Assembly: GCF_002573715.1 (NCBI RefSeq)
Contig: NZ_PDHM01000021.1
Location: forward strand, 468,625-532,624
Direction: 5' to 3'
Source of the DNA: Paenibacillus sp. EZ-K15
GTDB lineage: Bacteria > Bacillota > Bacilli > Paenibacillales > Paenibacillaceae
DNA length: 64,000 nt
Shown here one piece after another: positions 1 through 8,561 of the stretch (positions within the stretch are counted from its first letter, which is position 1; every line of letters begins with the position of its first letter). A model generated the notes under the pieces. The model saw only the letters and a program-made list of their open reading frames with translations, searched no databases and was not told where the DNA came from. Made by a program: the position numbers and the translations under genes.

Positions 1-346
1 TTTCTTTAGCTACAGTAGCCAAAGAATTGAACGCGTTCAGATCATTAACAGCCAAATCAGCCAGCATTTTACGGTTAATGTCCACGCCAGCAAGCTTCAG
101 ACCATGCATCAATTTGCTGTAAGACAGACCATTTTGACGAGCAGCCGCGTTGATACGAACGATCCACAATTTACGGAAATTACGTTTCGTATTGCGACGA
201 TCCCGGTATGCATAAACGAGGGATTTCATAACCTGCTCGTTAGCTGTTTTAAAAATGCGGTGTTTGGAACCGAAATAACCTTTCGCAAGCTTCAATACTT
301 TTTTATGTCGACGACGAACGACAAATCCGCCTTTAACTCGTGCCAT
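1..346 (-). CDS. rplT: 50S ribosomal protein L20, 3' end cut by window edge
   Basis: Large-subunit protein L20, needed early in 50S assembly by binding 23S rRNA. The reading frame starts MARVKGGFVVRRRHKK, the typical basic N-terminus of L20, and runs 115 codons to the window edge. Full-length L20 is about 119 residues, so only the last few codons are missing. A GGAGGTC ribosome binding site lies 8 bases upstream of the ATG. It is the last gene of the infC-rpmI-rplT operon, 30 bases after rpmI. In Bacillus, L20 represses its own operon through the leader RNA, and the leader features seen upstream of infC fit that. Confidence 0.97.
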   Translation of the reverse strand, partial: MARVKGGFVVRRRHKKVLKLAKGYFGSKHRIFKTANEQVMKSLVYAYRDRRNTKRNFRKLWIVRINAAARQNGLSYSKLMHGLKLAGVDINRKMLADLAVNDLNAFNSLATVAKE

Positions 347-376
347 ATCAAAAGACCTCCCAATAATTGTTGTTTA

Positions 377-577
377 CTATTTCAAGTTAGCCAGACCTTG
401 CTTCAAACGTTTAACATCTCCAGGCGCCATAACTGGGCTATTGGACAATACGCGCTTCGCACGCTTGGATTTGTGGGAAAGCAAGTGGTTTTTGTAAGCT
501 TTATAACGTTTAACTTTACCAGTACCAGTAATTTTGAAGCGGCCTTTCAGGCTGCTATGTGTTTTCATTTTAGGCAT
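377..577 (-). CDS. rpmI: 50S ribosomal protein L35
   Basis: Small basic ribosomal protein of 66 residues, the normal length for L35. It begins MPKMKTHSSLKGRFKITGTG, the family signature, and is Lys/Arg-rich throughout. A GAGGAGGAAGTACT sequence precedes the ATG. It sits between infC (26 bases upstream) and rplT (30 bases downstream), the conserved bacterial order, and should be co-transcribed with both. Confidence 0.98.
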   Translation of the reverse strand: MPKMKTHSSLKGRFKITGTGKVKRYKAYKNHLLSHKSKRAKRVLSNSPVMAPGDVKRLKQGLANLK

Positions 578-603
578 TGTAGTACTTCCTCCTCTAATTT
601 CTC

Positions 604-1113
604 TTAGGCTTTTGGAGCCAAAATCATAATCATGCTGCGGCCTTCCAATTTCGGTTGACGTTCAATGACGCAGAGATCCGCCACTTCCACCTTCACGCGC
701 TCCAAAATCTTCTGACCAATGCTAGCATGGGTGATTTCACGACCACGGAAACGCACGGAGCATTTCACTTTATCGCCGTCTTTCAAAAACTTAACGACAT
801 TGCGAAGCTTGGTTTGATAATCATGCTCCTCAATGTTGGCTCGGAACCATACTTCTTTGATATCCACAATTTTCTGGTTCTTACGTGCTTCCTTCTCTTT
901 CTTCTGCTGCTCATAGCGGAATTTACCGTAGTCCATGATGCGGCATACCGGCGGTTTCGCCTGAGGGGCCACGTTCACCAGATCCAGATTGAGATCAATT
1001 GCCATTTGCAGTGCTTCACGAATCGGCTTGATCCCGATTTGTTCACCTTCGGCACCAACCAAACGTACTTCCTTGGCCCGAATCTCGTCATTGATCATAT
1101 GTTCCTTACTGAT
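604..1113 (-). CDS. infC: Translation initiation factor IF-3 (ATC start)
   Basis: IF-3 binds the 30S subunit, prevents premature 50S joining and proofreads the start codon. The protein has the N-domain (IGIKPIREALQMA), the helical linker (YEQQKKEKEARKNQK) and the C-domain ending SMIMILAPKA. No ATG lies at a position that gives the usual N-terminus ISKEHMINDEIR. An ATC codon does, 9 bases after a GGAGG, so I place the start there (169 residues). Non-AUG starts (AUU/AUC) are typical of infC and let IF-3 regulate its own translation. An ATG five codons downstream is the alternative. A longer frame beginning upstream would run through the attenuator and is not credible. Confidence 0.93.
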   Translation of the reverse strand: MSKEHMINDEIRAKEVRLVGAEGEQIGIKPIREALQMAIDLNLDLVNVAPQAKPPVCRIMDYGKFRYEQQKKEKEARKNQKIVDIKEVWFRANIEEHDYQTKLRNVVKFLKDGDKVKCSVRFRGREITHASIGQKILERVKVEVADLCVIERQPKLEGRSMIMILAPKA

Positions 1114-1318
1114 AGTCCTCCACCTCCAAATTACTTGTTGTTCCTGTTTGCAAAAAAAATAAAGGGATGACGGGTTAATCACCGACATCCCTATTTGATA
1201 CTCATCTCACAAATGAAGTTGAATCCATTCATTGATTTCGTGATCAAACCAGCCAACACATGTCGGTCAGGTGAGAAGCGGCGCTTCTGCTTGCAATCAG
1301 ATATTCTGTTTAACAGAC
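1114..1318 (-). promoter_or_regulatory. Leader of the infC-rpmI-rplT operon, L20-leader type
   Basis: About 205 bases separate the mapped promoter from infC, with no ORF but several inverted repeats, and a terminator hairpin lies just before the infC ribosome binding site. In Bacillus the equivalent leader binds L20 and forces premature termination. The function is inferred from position and the terminator; I did not confirm the L20-binding fold. Confidence 0.6.
1152..1191 (-). terminator. Attenuator hairpin upstream of infC
   Basis: Read on the minus strand, GGGATG and CATCCC pair, extended by CGG/CCG after one mismatch, and are followed by TTTATTTTTTTT. It lies 38 bases before the infC start, the position of a transcription attenuator. 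It could also stop read-through from the upstream glycosyltransferase gene. Confidence 0.8.
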
Positions 1319-1324
1319 TAGGAA

Positions 1325-1354
1325 AGTATAACAGGTCATCCTATCTTCTGTCAA
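1325..1354 (-). promoter_or_regulatory. Sigma-A promoter of the infC operon
   Basis: On the minus strand a perfect TTGACA at 1349-1354 is followed after 18 bases by TATACT at 1325-1330. It lies between the GT2 gene and the L20-type leader, so the ribosomal operon has its own promoter. Confidence 0.8.
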
Positions 1355-1376
1355 CACAGATGGAATAAAAATTGGA

Positions 1377-2615
1377 TTACCCTTGTTTGCTTTGAACTTC
1401 TTCAAGGCGCACAACCCGGGTATGCTCCGTATGGCTCCACTGCTTGTTGTTCTGCGTGAAGAACGCATATACCGTGATGGGATACCACGAAAGCAGGTAA
1501 ATCGGGAACAGCACCAGATACAAGTACACCTTCTTGTACTTCACCTTCTCCAGAATCATCGCGATCATGAACGTGAACACATTCGCCGCGATCGCCGTAA
1601 AGCTCAGCCACAGCGGTAAGTAACCGTACAGATTCGCGATATTCGGACCATCGAAGAATGAGGTGTCAACCCAGATGACGGCCGTCAACAAGAAAGTCAG
1701 CAGCACAATATAAACGTTGACCCCGTACAATGCCAAGTCCAGCTTCACGAGGCTGCGTTCTTTAATGGCACGCCACAGCAGCGGGAAGAAATAACGGCGG
1801 GCAACCGTAAAGTGACCCTGCATCCAGCGCAGACGTTGTCTGGCTGAAGCCTTAAACGTAAGCGGCTTTTCGTCAAATACTTTCGCGTCATAGTTGAACT
1901 TCGGATACACACCGCGCATAACGCTGCGCATAGTGAACTCCAAATCCTCGACCAGACTGGTTGCGCCCCAGCCGATCTCCTTCAGGAGATTGGTCTCAAA
2001 GCACATTCCCGTACCGCCGAGAAAGTTCGCCATGTTCAGATTGCTGCGAGAAAGCTGCCACAAGCGGTTGATATACCAGTAAGACACCCCATAAGAGGCA
2101 GTGATCCAGGAATCCTCAGGGTTCTTGGTATCGATATATCCCTGGATAACTCTTGCTCCAGAGCAAAGATCATTGTTCATTTCGTTCAGGAAATTCGGAT
2201 CCGCCAGATTATCCGCGTCAAACATGACGACCGCATCATACTGGCGCGGCATTGCCCAGAGCTCTTTCAGCATCCATTCGATGGCATAACCTTTGCCCCG
2301 AAGATTCTGATTCGTACGCACGCATGCGTTCATCCCGTGGGCACGGACGATCTCTGCTGTACGATCTGTACAATTGTCGCAGATGACAAATACGTCGTAC
2401 AGATGTTTCGGATAATCAAGCTGTTTCAGGTTCTCCATTAATGCACCGACAACCTGTTCTTCGTTGTGCGCAGCAACTAACACTGCAAATGATTTATTGG
2501 GTTTAAAATGTTGTTTCTTTTTTCTTTTGACCAGACCAAACAAAGAGAATACGAACTGGTACACACCCACCGCGGCCAAGAATAGTTGGAGCGCGATAAA
2601 GATGGCGTCTGTCAT
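1377..2615 (-). CDS. Membrane-bound family 2 glycosyltransferase
   Basis: A 412-residue GT2 enzyme that probably transfers a sugar from a nucleotide sugar on the cytoplasmic face and may make a cell-surface polysaccharide. An N-terminal membrane helix (about residues 5-28) is followed by the GT-A domain with VAAHNEE, the DNCTDRT turn, the metal-binding DADN, the acceptor motif EDLEF and QRLRWMQGH, which matches the QxxRW motif of processive synthases. At least three more hydrophobic segments lie at about residues 290-400. This pattern fits chitin synthase, cellulose synthase and poly-N-acetylglucosamine synthase relatives. No synthase partner genes are adjacent, so the product is unknown. A GGGGGTAACGGAG ribosome binding site supports the start. 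Confidence 0.88.
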   Translation of the reverse strand: MTDAIFIALQLFLAAVGVYQFVFSLFGLVKRKKKQHFKPNKSFAVLVAAHNEEQVVGALMENLKQLDYPKHLYDVFVICDNCTDRTAEIVRAHGMNACVRTNQNLRGKGYAIEWMLKELWAMPRQYDAVVMFDADNLADPNFLNEMNNDLCSGARVIQGYIDTKNPEDSWITASYGVSYWYINRLWQLSRSNLNMANFLGGTGMCFETNLLKEIGWGATSLVEDLEFTMRSVMRGVYPKFNYDAKVFDEKPLTFKASARQRLRWMQGHFTVARRYFFPLLWRAIKERSLVKLDLALYGVNVYIVLLTFLLTAVIWVDTSFFDGPNIANLYGYLPLWLSFTAIAANVFTFMIAMILEKVKYKKVYLYLVLFPIYLLSWYPITVYAFFTQNNKQWSHTEHTRVVRLEEVQSKQG

Positions 2616-3282
2616 GATTCTCCGTTACCCCCTTTTTATAACCCGAGAATGTTTGTTATTTTTTTCTCTCTAAGTTTTTCGCTTTTTTTGTTGTTGCTAT
2701 GACCCTGTGACTTGTGTCTGTCCTTCTAGTAGCCTCGGTGCCGCGGGGCAACTTCGCACGTCATACACGATTTTCCACACTTTTGAATCTTTTGTCAAAA
2801 CCGTGGAATGCTCTAATTTACGGAAAAACTTCGTAAAAGAGCTCAGCTTGCAATCCAGTTTGCCAGCAAGCTTCGTTTCAAACGGCTTTAGTTCTTATTT
2901 TCATCCGTTTCCTTGCTTTTTATTTCTCTTGGCTGCCCATTTTTTCTTTTTCGACTTGTCCGCCAATAAATAAACGCAACAAACACCCAAAAAGTTTTCG
3001 TTTTTTTTCATGCTCTTTCTCTAATAAACTTTTTGATGTCCGTTTGAATCATTGTAGCGGCATCTCCTACTCAAGTCAAAAGACCACGGACCCTGATTTT
3101 CTACAAAATGCGCGTCGCTGACTAACTCCTTAAGTAGCAAGGCGCCAGCGAGAATCTTGCCGAATAAAGTTTCCGTTTCCGGGACCAAAGTCCCCTAAAC
3201 GCAAGTGGGGAATGGTTGATTTCTTTTCCCAAAGTCGATATGTTAAAGTTAAAGAATAACGCTGCAGAACGGGTGAAAAGTA
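2616..3282. other. Intergenic region with a possible structured 5' leader
   Basis: No convincing gene is present in these 667 bases; the 88-codon frame here has no ribosome binding site. The proximal part is T-rich. The 170 bases before the downstream glycosyltransferase contain inverted repeats: TCGCTG/CAGCGA at 3115-3151, GGGAC/GTCCC at 3181-3194 and CCCC/GGGG at 3192-3210. The last two share bases and so exclude each other. I could not match this to a known riboswitch class. Confidence 0.4.
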
Positions 3283-4410
3283 GTGGCTAAAAAAAGAGTC
3301 TTGCTGTTATCTGAAGGGTTCGGTGCAGGCCATACACAGGCCGCTCATGCACTCTCCAGCAGCCTGCGCCAGTTATCGCCTAGCGTACAGACCAAAGTTC
3401 TCGAGCTCGGGAGCTTCTTGAACCCTAAAATTGCTCCACTGATCATTTCGGCCTACAGAAAGACGATCACAACTCGCCCGAGATTGGTCGGGTACATGTA
3501 TCGCCATCAAAAGTCCTTTAACCGCTTTACGGCTTTAGCACTTCACCGAATGTTCTATACAAGCACCAAAAATGTGGTCAGACAGCTCAAACCCGACATC
3601 ATTGTGTGTACCCACTTCATACCAAGTGCGGTTATCTCGCGTTTGAAGCGGCTGGGCATTGATGTGCCTCTGTGTACCGTTATAACCGATTATGATGCTC
3701 ACGATACATGGATTAGTCCCGAAGTCGACCGATATTTCGTGTCCACGCCGGAAGTGAAGCGAAAGCTGCTCAATCGCGGGGTGTCCCAAGCCAAAATTCA
3801 GGTCACCGGCATTCCAATCCATCCCGACTTCTGGACGCATCCGAGCAAGAAGGAAATCAGAGAACGGTTTAATCTGTCCGATATGCCCACCGTGCTTGTG
3901 ATGGGCGGAGGCTGGGGCATCATGAATGACGAAGTTGTGCATGAATTCCTAACCAGATGGCGCGAAGAAGTCCAGATTATATTTTGCCTCGGCAATAACG
4001 ACAAGGGACGATACGAGCTGGAGAACAACCCTCGGTTCCAGCATCCGAACATCCGGATTTTGGGCTTTACGCGCGAGATCGACAAACTCATGGAGGTGTC
4101 GGATCTGCTCGTTACGAAGCCTGGCGGCATGACATGCACCGAAGGCCTTGCCAAAGGAATCCCGATGCTGTTCCATCAGCCTCTTCCGGGGCAGGAAGAA
4201 GAGAACTGCCAGTACTTCACGGCGCAAGGATTGGGTGAGCCTATCCACTCGCTGGAGGTTATTGGCAACTGGATGAACAAACTGCTTCATCAATATGACG
4301 TGATCCAACAGCAACGGGCGCAAAATTTGCGAGACATCGAACGATTCCATCCGATGCAAAGCGCACGCAGCATCATCGATATGCTGGAAAACGAAAAGGT
4401 GTACTCCTAA
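3283..4410 (+). CDS. UgtP/MGDG-synthase family glycosyltransferase
   Basis: A 375-residue GT-B fold enzyme of the diacylglycerol glycosyltransferase/MurG superfamily (GT28). The N-terminal domain has the glycine motif LSEGFGAGHTQAA and the conserved lipid-binding-side segment; the C-terminal nucleotide-sugar domain has VMGGGWG and TKPGGMTCTEGLAKGIP, which contacts the donor. Bacillus UgtP makes mono- and diglucosyl-diacylglycerol for membrane and lipoteichoic acid anchors. YkoN-like paralogs exist, so the acceptor lipid is inferred. The start is GTG (GTG GCT AAA) with a weak GGGTG site. The gene stands alone, with a terminator overlapping its stop codon. Confidence 0.87.
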   Translation: MAKKRVLLLSEGFGAGHTQAAHALSSSLRQLSPSVQTKVLELGSFLNPKIAPLIISAYRKTITTRPRLVGYMYRHQKSFNRFTALALHRMFYTSTKNVVRQLKPDIIVCTHFIPSAVISRLKRLGIDVPLCTVITDYDAHDTWISPEVDRYFVSTPEVKRKLLNRGVSQAKIQVTGIPIHPDFWTHPSKKEIRERFNLSDMPTVLVMGGGWGIMNDEVVHEFLTRWREEVQIIFCLGNNDKGRYELENNPRFQHPNIRILGFTREIDKLMEVSDLLVTKPGGMTCTEGLAKGIPMLFHQPLPGQEEENCQYFTAQGLGEPIHSLEVIGNWMNKLLHQYDVIQQQRAQNLRDIERFHPMQSARSIIDMLENEKVYS

Positions 4411-4431
4411 AGAGGGAGCACACCTTTTTTT
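4397..4431 (+). terminator. Intrinsic terminator of the UgtP-like gene
   Basis: AGGTGT pairs with ACACCT, with an inner CTCC/GGAG, followed by seven Ts. The left arm lies inside the last codons of the gene, so coding and terminator sequence overlap. Confidence 0.88.
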
Positions 4432-4527
4432 ACGCCGTTTTCTGTAAACATGTCATCGCAATTGATAGATTTCCTACTATTATAATAGTTGCAAACGCTA
4501 TCATAGGAAGAACTCTACGTAAAGGTA

Positions 4528-5241
4528 TTATTTACCGTATTTTTCAAGGCGATTCTTTTGGTAGGAAGCAAGTGCTTCCTTGCCGACAATGGCCTCGCAG
4601 CGATGAATCTGCATACCTTGACCAACGAATTTCGTCTCGTATTCTGTCATGACGTGCTCTTCGTTCAGCCCGTCGCGATGCAGATCCAGCGAAATATTCG
4701 TCATTTGCAAGCCATAATCGGCAAATGCATTCAGGGAGAACTCAAACAGCGTGACCGAATCGGTCTTAAAATGAATTTCCCCGCGCTCGTTCAGGATCTG
4801 GGAATACTTATCCAGAAAACGAGGATGCGTCAACCGACGGCGGGCATGCTTGGATTTTGGCCACGGATCGCTAAAGTTCAAATATAAACGTTCGATCTCG
4901 CCGGGTTCAAAGACCTGCTCGACGTTCTCGATATTAAACAGCGCCAGCTTCAGATTCGGCGGCGTATCGATACCGTCCTGAGCCCAAGCATTGCGCCCCT
5001 TTTCGCTAGCGCGACGAATCAGTTCGTCGTACATATCCACTCCGATAAAATTCACATTCTGATGCTTGTAACTCATCTGGCTTATGAATTGACCTTTGCC
5101 CATGCCGAATTCAACATGGATCGGAAGGTCATTGCCAAATAATGAAGCCCATTTCCCTCTATATTGACCGGGGTCCAAAACGACCAGGTCTTCCTGCTGC
5201 TCCAGATTTTCCCGTATACCTTTTCTTCCGCGTAAACGCAT
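4528..5241 (-). CDS. trmB: tRNA (guanine-N7-)-methyltransferase
   Basis: TrmB methylates G46 of tRNAs to m7G using S-adenosylmethionine. The 237-residue protein starts MRLRGRKGIRENL after a GGAGGTATGAC site; a longer frame lacks a ribosome binding site. Visible motifs are the SAM-binding HVEFGMGKGQFI (about residues 50-61), the catalytic LNFSDPWPKSKHARRRL, and the C-terminal MTEYETKFVGQG that binds substrate. Length and motif order match the family. It is a single gene on the minus strand, convergent with the UgtP-like gene. Confidence 0.96.
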   Translation of the reverse strand: MRLRGRKGIRENLEQQEDLVVLDPGQYRGKWASLFGNDLPIHVEFGMGKGQFISQMSYKHQNVNFIGVDMYDELIRRASEKGRNAWAQDGIDTPPNLKLALFNIENVEQVFEPGEIERLYLNFSDPWPKSKHARRRLTHPRFLDKYSQILNERGEIHFKTDSVTLFEFSLNAFADYGLQMTNISLDLHRDGLNEEHVMTEYETKFVGQGMQIHRCEAIVGKEALASYQKNRLEKYGK

Positions 5242-5334
5242 GTCATACCTCCGAAACTTTCCAAGTAAATTAGAATGATATCCCCATACTGCATTTATTG
5301 TGACGAAGTTAATCCCAAAAGTAAAGAGCCCCAT

Positions 5335-5381
5335 AGAAAAAGGAACCTATACTCTGCTTAACGCAAAGGCTTTAGGTTCCT
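5335..5381 (-). terminator. Terminator between trmB and the small upstream gene
   Basis: AGGAACCTA (5341-5349) pairs with TAGGTTCCT (5373-5381). On the minus strand it is followed by TTTTTCT, so it ends transcription of the 60-codon gene at 5432-5614. Confidence 0.85.
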
Positions 5382-5431
5382 CTTTCTTATATTTGGAATT
5401 GGGGTTCCGCGATAGTTAAACTGTGAATAGT

Positions 5432-5614
5432 CTACCTTTCTTCCGACGTAAAATCAAACGTCTTCTCAAAGGCGGCCCGAATCTTGCGACGTGCCGAAGC
5501 CTTCACATCCTGGTTGGCGTTAAACTCCACGCCGGTAAGGGCTAAAGCTTCGTTCGGGGTAAGCTCCACAGCGATTTTGTCTTTACTGTCATTCTTTACT
5601 GTCGATGAATTCAT
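5432..5614 (-). CDS. Small conserved-looking protein of unknown function
   Basis: A 60-residue charged, soluble protein (MNSSTVKNDSKDKIAVEL start) with no membrane segment and no motif I recognise. A GTGAGGTGATTACGA sequence before the ATG gives a reasonable ribosome binding site, and a strong terminator follows, so it looks like a complete single-gene unit. Ala/Lys/Arg richness in the second half suggests a short helical, possibly nucleic-acid-contacting segment, but that is a guess. Confidence 0.6.
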   Translation of the reverse strand: MNSSTVKNDSKDKIAVELTPNEALALTGVEFNANQDVKASARRKIRAAFEKTFDFTSEER

Positions 5615-5921
5615 TCGTAATCACCTCACGGTATTATTGTATCCATGACGTCACACAAATATGAATCCTATCCGATATATACCCATGCCAAAATTGCTTG
5701 AATCATATTTTTATTTTTCTACTTTAAATATACCAATTATATGCAATTCATTCAAGTAACAACATCTTAATTAGGCTTGAAGACCTGTATATAACGCAAA
5801 GCTTTATTTTTTGTTACAATGGACATATCTGCTTTAGTAAAAGGTAAGTAAAAACATGTATACTTTGAGGCACAGCTATACCTGTCTCTATTCATCATAT
5901 GCGGCTATAAAAGGAGCACAC

Positions 5922-6875
5922 ATGAGTACATCACTTAGACCCGCCCCAACGTTATGGGGCGACAAACGATTTCATACATGGAATTACGAGATGCGCAGCG
6001 AGTTCCAGGAAAAAGTATTCAAGGTTATGCTGGATGCGGGCTTTACGTGCCCGAATCGCGACGGCACGATTGCCAAGGGCGGGTGCACCTTCTGCAGCGC
6101 TCGCGGCTCCGGTGATTTTGCCGGACGACGGCGGGATGATCTTGTTACCCAGTTCAACACCATCCGTGACCGGCAGCACCAGAAGTGGCCGAGCGCCAAA
6201 TACATCGGTTATTTCCAAGCCTATACCAATACGTATGCTCCGGTCGAAGAGCTTCGGGAATACTATGAAGTCATTCTGCAGCAGCCGGGTGTTGTCGGTT
6301 TATCGATCGCTACTCGCCCCGATTGCCTGCCTGACGACGTCGTGGAATACTTGGCGGAGCTGAATGAGCGAACCTATCTCTGGGTGGAAATGGGCCTGCA
6401 AACGATCCATGATTCCACCTCTGAACTAATCAACCGGGCCCATGATACCGAATGTTATCTGGAAGCGGTCGAAAAACTGCGCAAGCATAACATCCGTGTC
6501 TGCACACACATCATATATGGCCTTCCGCAAGAGGACCATGACATGATGCTCGCTACCGGCCGGGCCGTCTCCAAGATGGATGTGCAGGGAATCAAGATCC
6601 ACCTGCTGCACCTCATGCGCAAGACGCCGATGGTGAAGCAATATGAGGCTGGTCTGCTGCGGTTCCTAGAGCAGGACGAATACATCAGCCTTATCGCAGA
6701 CAGTCTGGAGCTCTTGCCTCCTGAGATGATTGTTCATCGTCTGACCGGAGACGCTCCCCGGGATCTCTTGATCGGGCCGACGTGGAGTCTCAAAAAATGG
6801 GAAGTGCTTAACGGCATTGACGCCGAGCTCAAGCGCCGGGATACATGGCAGGGTAAATTGTGGGGGGGATCCTGA
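5922..6875 (+). CDS. ytqA: TIGR01212-family radical SAM protein (YtqA-like)
   Basis: A 317-residue radical SAM protein. The cluster-binding cysteines lie in CPNRDGTIAKGGCTFC near residue 38, the wide Cx11CxxC-like spacing typical of this family rather than CxxxCxxC. Conserved TRPDCLPDDV and LPQEDHDMM segments follow. The ATG has an AAAGGAG site; a frame starting 22 codons earlier has none. The stop codon overlaps the start of the next gene (TGATG), the same ytqA-ytqB pairing as in Bacillus. Because YtqB is the tRNA-modifying MnmM, YtqA may work on the same wobble-uridine pathway, but this is inferred. Confidence 0.9.
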   Translation: MSTSLRPAPTLWGDKRFHTWNYEMRSEFQEKVFKVMLDAGFTCPNRDGTIAKGGCTFCSARGSGDFAGRRRDDLVTQFNTIRDRQHQKWPSAKYIGYFQAYTNTYAPVEELREYYEVILQQPGVVGLSIATRPDCLPDDVVEYLAELNERTYLWVEMGLQTIHDSTSELINRAHDTECYLEAVEKLRKHNIRVCTHIIYGLPQEDHDMMLATGRAVSKMDVQGIKIHLLHLMRKTPMVKQYEAGLLRFLEQDEYISLIADSLELLPPEMIVHRLTGDAPRDLLIGPTWSLKKWEVLNGIDAELKRRDTWQGKLWGGS

Positions 6876-7465
6876 TGGGCTTCCTCTCGGTTTTGAGTTT
6901 TGCCCACAAACTCGTGTCCGAAAGGCTGCGGCCTGGAGACATTGCGCTGGATGCGACGGCCGGAACCGGGGCCGATACGCTGTATCTAGCCAAATGCATA
7001 GGATCCAAGGGCAAGGTGTACGCTTTTGATATTCAGGAACAAGCACTGCAGCTGACTCGTGATAGGCTGGATAAGGAACCGCTAGGCACCCTTGCAAAGA
7101 TTACCCTCCACCACCAGAGCCATGCGCTTATGGGAGAATGCGTACCTAAGCGCGAGCATGGCCGTATAGGTGCGATCATGTTCAATCTAGGTTACCTTCC
7201 GGCAGATTCATCAGATAAACGGATCATGACGGAAACCGCCAGCACGCTAACGGCTCTGGAGGCTGCCATCGAGCTGCTTCGCCCCGGCGGCATTATCACC
7301 ATCGTGCTGTACCCTGGCCACAAGGGCGGCGATGTCGAAGCGGACGCCGTGCAGGCCTGGGCGGCGGAATTACCCCAGCACAAAGTGCAAACGATATTAT
7401 ATCGAGGTCTTCAGCGTTCCGAAGCGCCATATCTCATTGCACTGGAACGGAAGAAGCCGATATGA
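6875..7465 (+). CDS. mnmM: tRNA mnm5(s2)U34 biosynthesis methyltransferase, YtqB/MnmM family
   Basis: A 196-residue Rossmann-fold methyltransferase. The SAM-binding motif I is ALDATAGTGADTLYLA (about residues 24-39), followed by VYAFDIQEQAL and MFNLGYLPADSSD, the family's catalytic-loop signature. In Bacillus the YtqB/MnmM enzyme methylates nm5(s2)U34 of tRNA to mnm5(s2)U34. The ATG overlaps the ytqA stop by one base, implying translational coupling, and a GGGGGG run acts as ribosome binding site. A GTG five codons upstream is possible but places the start inside that site. Confidence 0.88.
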   Translation: MGFLSVLSFAHKLVSERLRPGDIALDATAGTGADTLYLAKCIGSKGKVYAFDIQEQALQLTRDRLDKEPLGTLAKITLHHQSHALMGECVPKREHGRIGAIMFNLGYLPADSSDKRIMTETASTLTALEAAIELLRPGGIITIVLYPGHKGGDVEADAVQAWAAELPQHKVQTILYRGLQRSEAPYLIALERKKPI

Positions 7466-7538
7466 TATAAGTTCTAGGAGAGGTACCGCACTTACATCCA
7501 TAGAATATTCCAAACATGATGAAAGGTAGATGATTACA

Positions 7539-8507
7539 ATGACAAAACCATATCCATTGTTGTTCCAACCCGAATTTAAAGAACGTGTGTGGGGTGGCCG
7601 TGCCCTGGAGCAATTCGGCTTGGATATTCCGGAAGGACATATCGGAGAAGGCTGGATGATCGCCGACCATCCGAACGGTACGACCAGCATTGTGAACGGT
7701 GAACTTGCCGGCCGCGGCCTGGATCAGGTTCGTGAGCAATTTGGACGGGAGTGGTTTGGCAGCAAAGGATTCTCCGAAGTTAACGGACGTTTCCCTCTGC
7801 TGATCAAGCTGCTTGACTGTAATGACAACCTCTCCGTTCAGGTCCATCCGACCGATGACTACGTGGGGCTTCCGAAAGGCGAGCTGGGCAAGACTGAAAT
7901 GTGGTATGTACTGGATGCGAAGCCGGACGCCAAAATCATATACGGTCTGAAAGAAGGCGTTAGCCGCGAGACTTTGAAAGAAGCTATGGAAAACGGCACG
8001 GTTATGGACCAGCTGCAAGAAGTGTCCGTAAAAGCCGGAGATACATTCTACATACCTGCCGGTACCGTACATGCGCTGTGTGCAGGCGTTGTAGTAGCGG
8101 AAATTCAGCAAAATTCGGATACAACCTACCGGATTTTCGATTATAATCGACCAGGCCTTGACGGTAAACCGCGTGAGCTTCATATTGAAGACTCCTTGAA
8201 CGTGACGGCCTATGAAGGATCGGGCGCAACCACCATGAGCACGGAAGGAACCGCGCCTGGAGAATGGCTTGAGCTTGCCAAATCTCCCTATTTTGTAGTC
8301 GAGAAAGGCGTTGTTAACGGTGCCTGGTCCTTGTCCACTTCCGCGGAAAGCTTCACAATCGTGGTGGTATGCGATGGTCAAGGAACCCTCAGCTGGGATA
8401 ACGGCTCCATTGATTACACGTCCGGACAATGCTTCCTGCTGCCAGCTAACCTGGGTGCATATACACTGGATGGGCAATCTACGGTTCTTCGTTCATATCT
8501 TCCTTAA
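7539..8507 (+). CDS. manA: Mannose-6-phosphate isomerase, class I
   Basis: A zinc-dependent cupin enzyme that interconverts mannose-6-phosphate and fructose-6-phosphate. At 322 residues it matches the short Firmicute type. Zinc-ligand regions are visible as QVHPTDDY (about residue 98), GKTEMWYVL and AGTVHALC, with EIQQNSDTTYRIFDYNRPG downstream carrying the catalytic arginine region. I place the start at MTKPYPLLF; an ATG three codons earlier lies too close to the AAAGG ribosome binding site. It stands downstream of mnmM without an obvious shared operon. Confidence 0.94.
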   Translation: MTKPYPLLFQPEFKERVWGGRALEQFGLDIPEGHIGEGWMIADHPNGTTSIVNGELAGRGLDQVREQFGREWFGSKGFSEVNGRFPLLIKLLDCNDNLSVQVHPTDDYVGLPKGELGKTEMWYVLDAKPDAKIIYGLKEGVSRETLKEAMENGTVMDQLQEVSVKAGDTFYIPAGTVHALCAGVVVAEIQQNSDTTYRIFDYNRPGLDGKPRELHIEDSLNVTAYEGSGATTMSTEGTAPGEWLELAKSPYFVVEKGVVNGAWSLSTSAESFTIVVVCDGQGTLSWDNGSIDYTSGQCFLLPANLGAYTLDGQSTVLRSYLP

Positions 8508-8561
8508 ACAGGGTATAAATAATTGAGATAAACCATTCGTTTTTGTGGAGGTGTTTAGCCT

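Noticed and set aside
655..1170. Plus-strand frame opposite infC
   Set aside because: Antisense shadow of infC; the minus-strand frame has full IF-3 similarity.
2707..2973. 88-codon frame between two glycosyltransferase genes
   Set aside because: No ribosome binding site, odd composition (T-rich, Phe/Ser-rich) and no protein-like pattern; treated as intergenic.
3061..3282. Known riboswitch (c-di-GMP, c-di-AMP, M-box, T-box)
   Set aside because: I compared the main conserved sequence elements from memory and none matched; kept only as a possible structured leader.
4528..5334. Longer TrmB starting 31 codons upstream
   Set aside because: The extra residues do not resemble TrmB and lack a ribosome binding site; GGAGGTATGAC precedes the shorter start.
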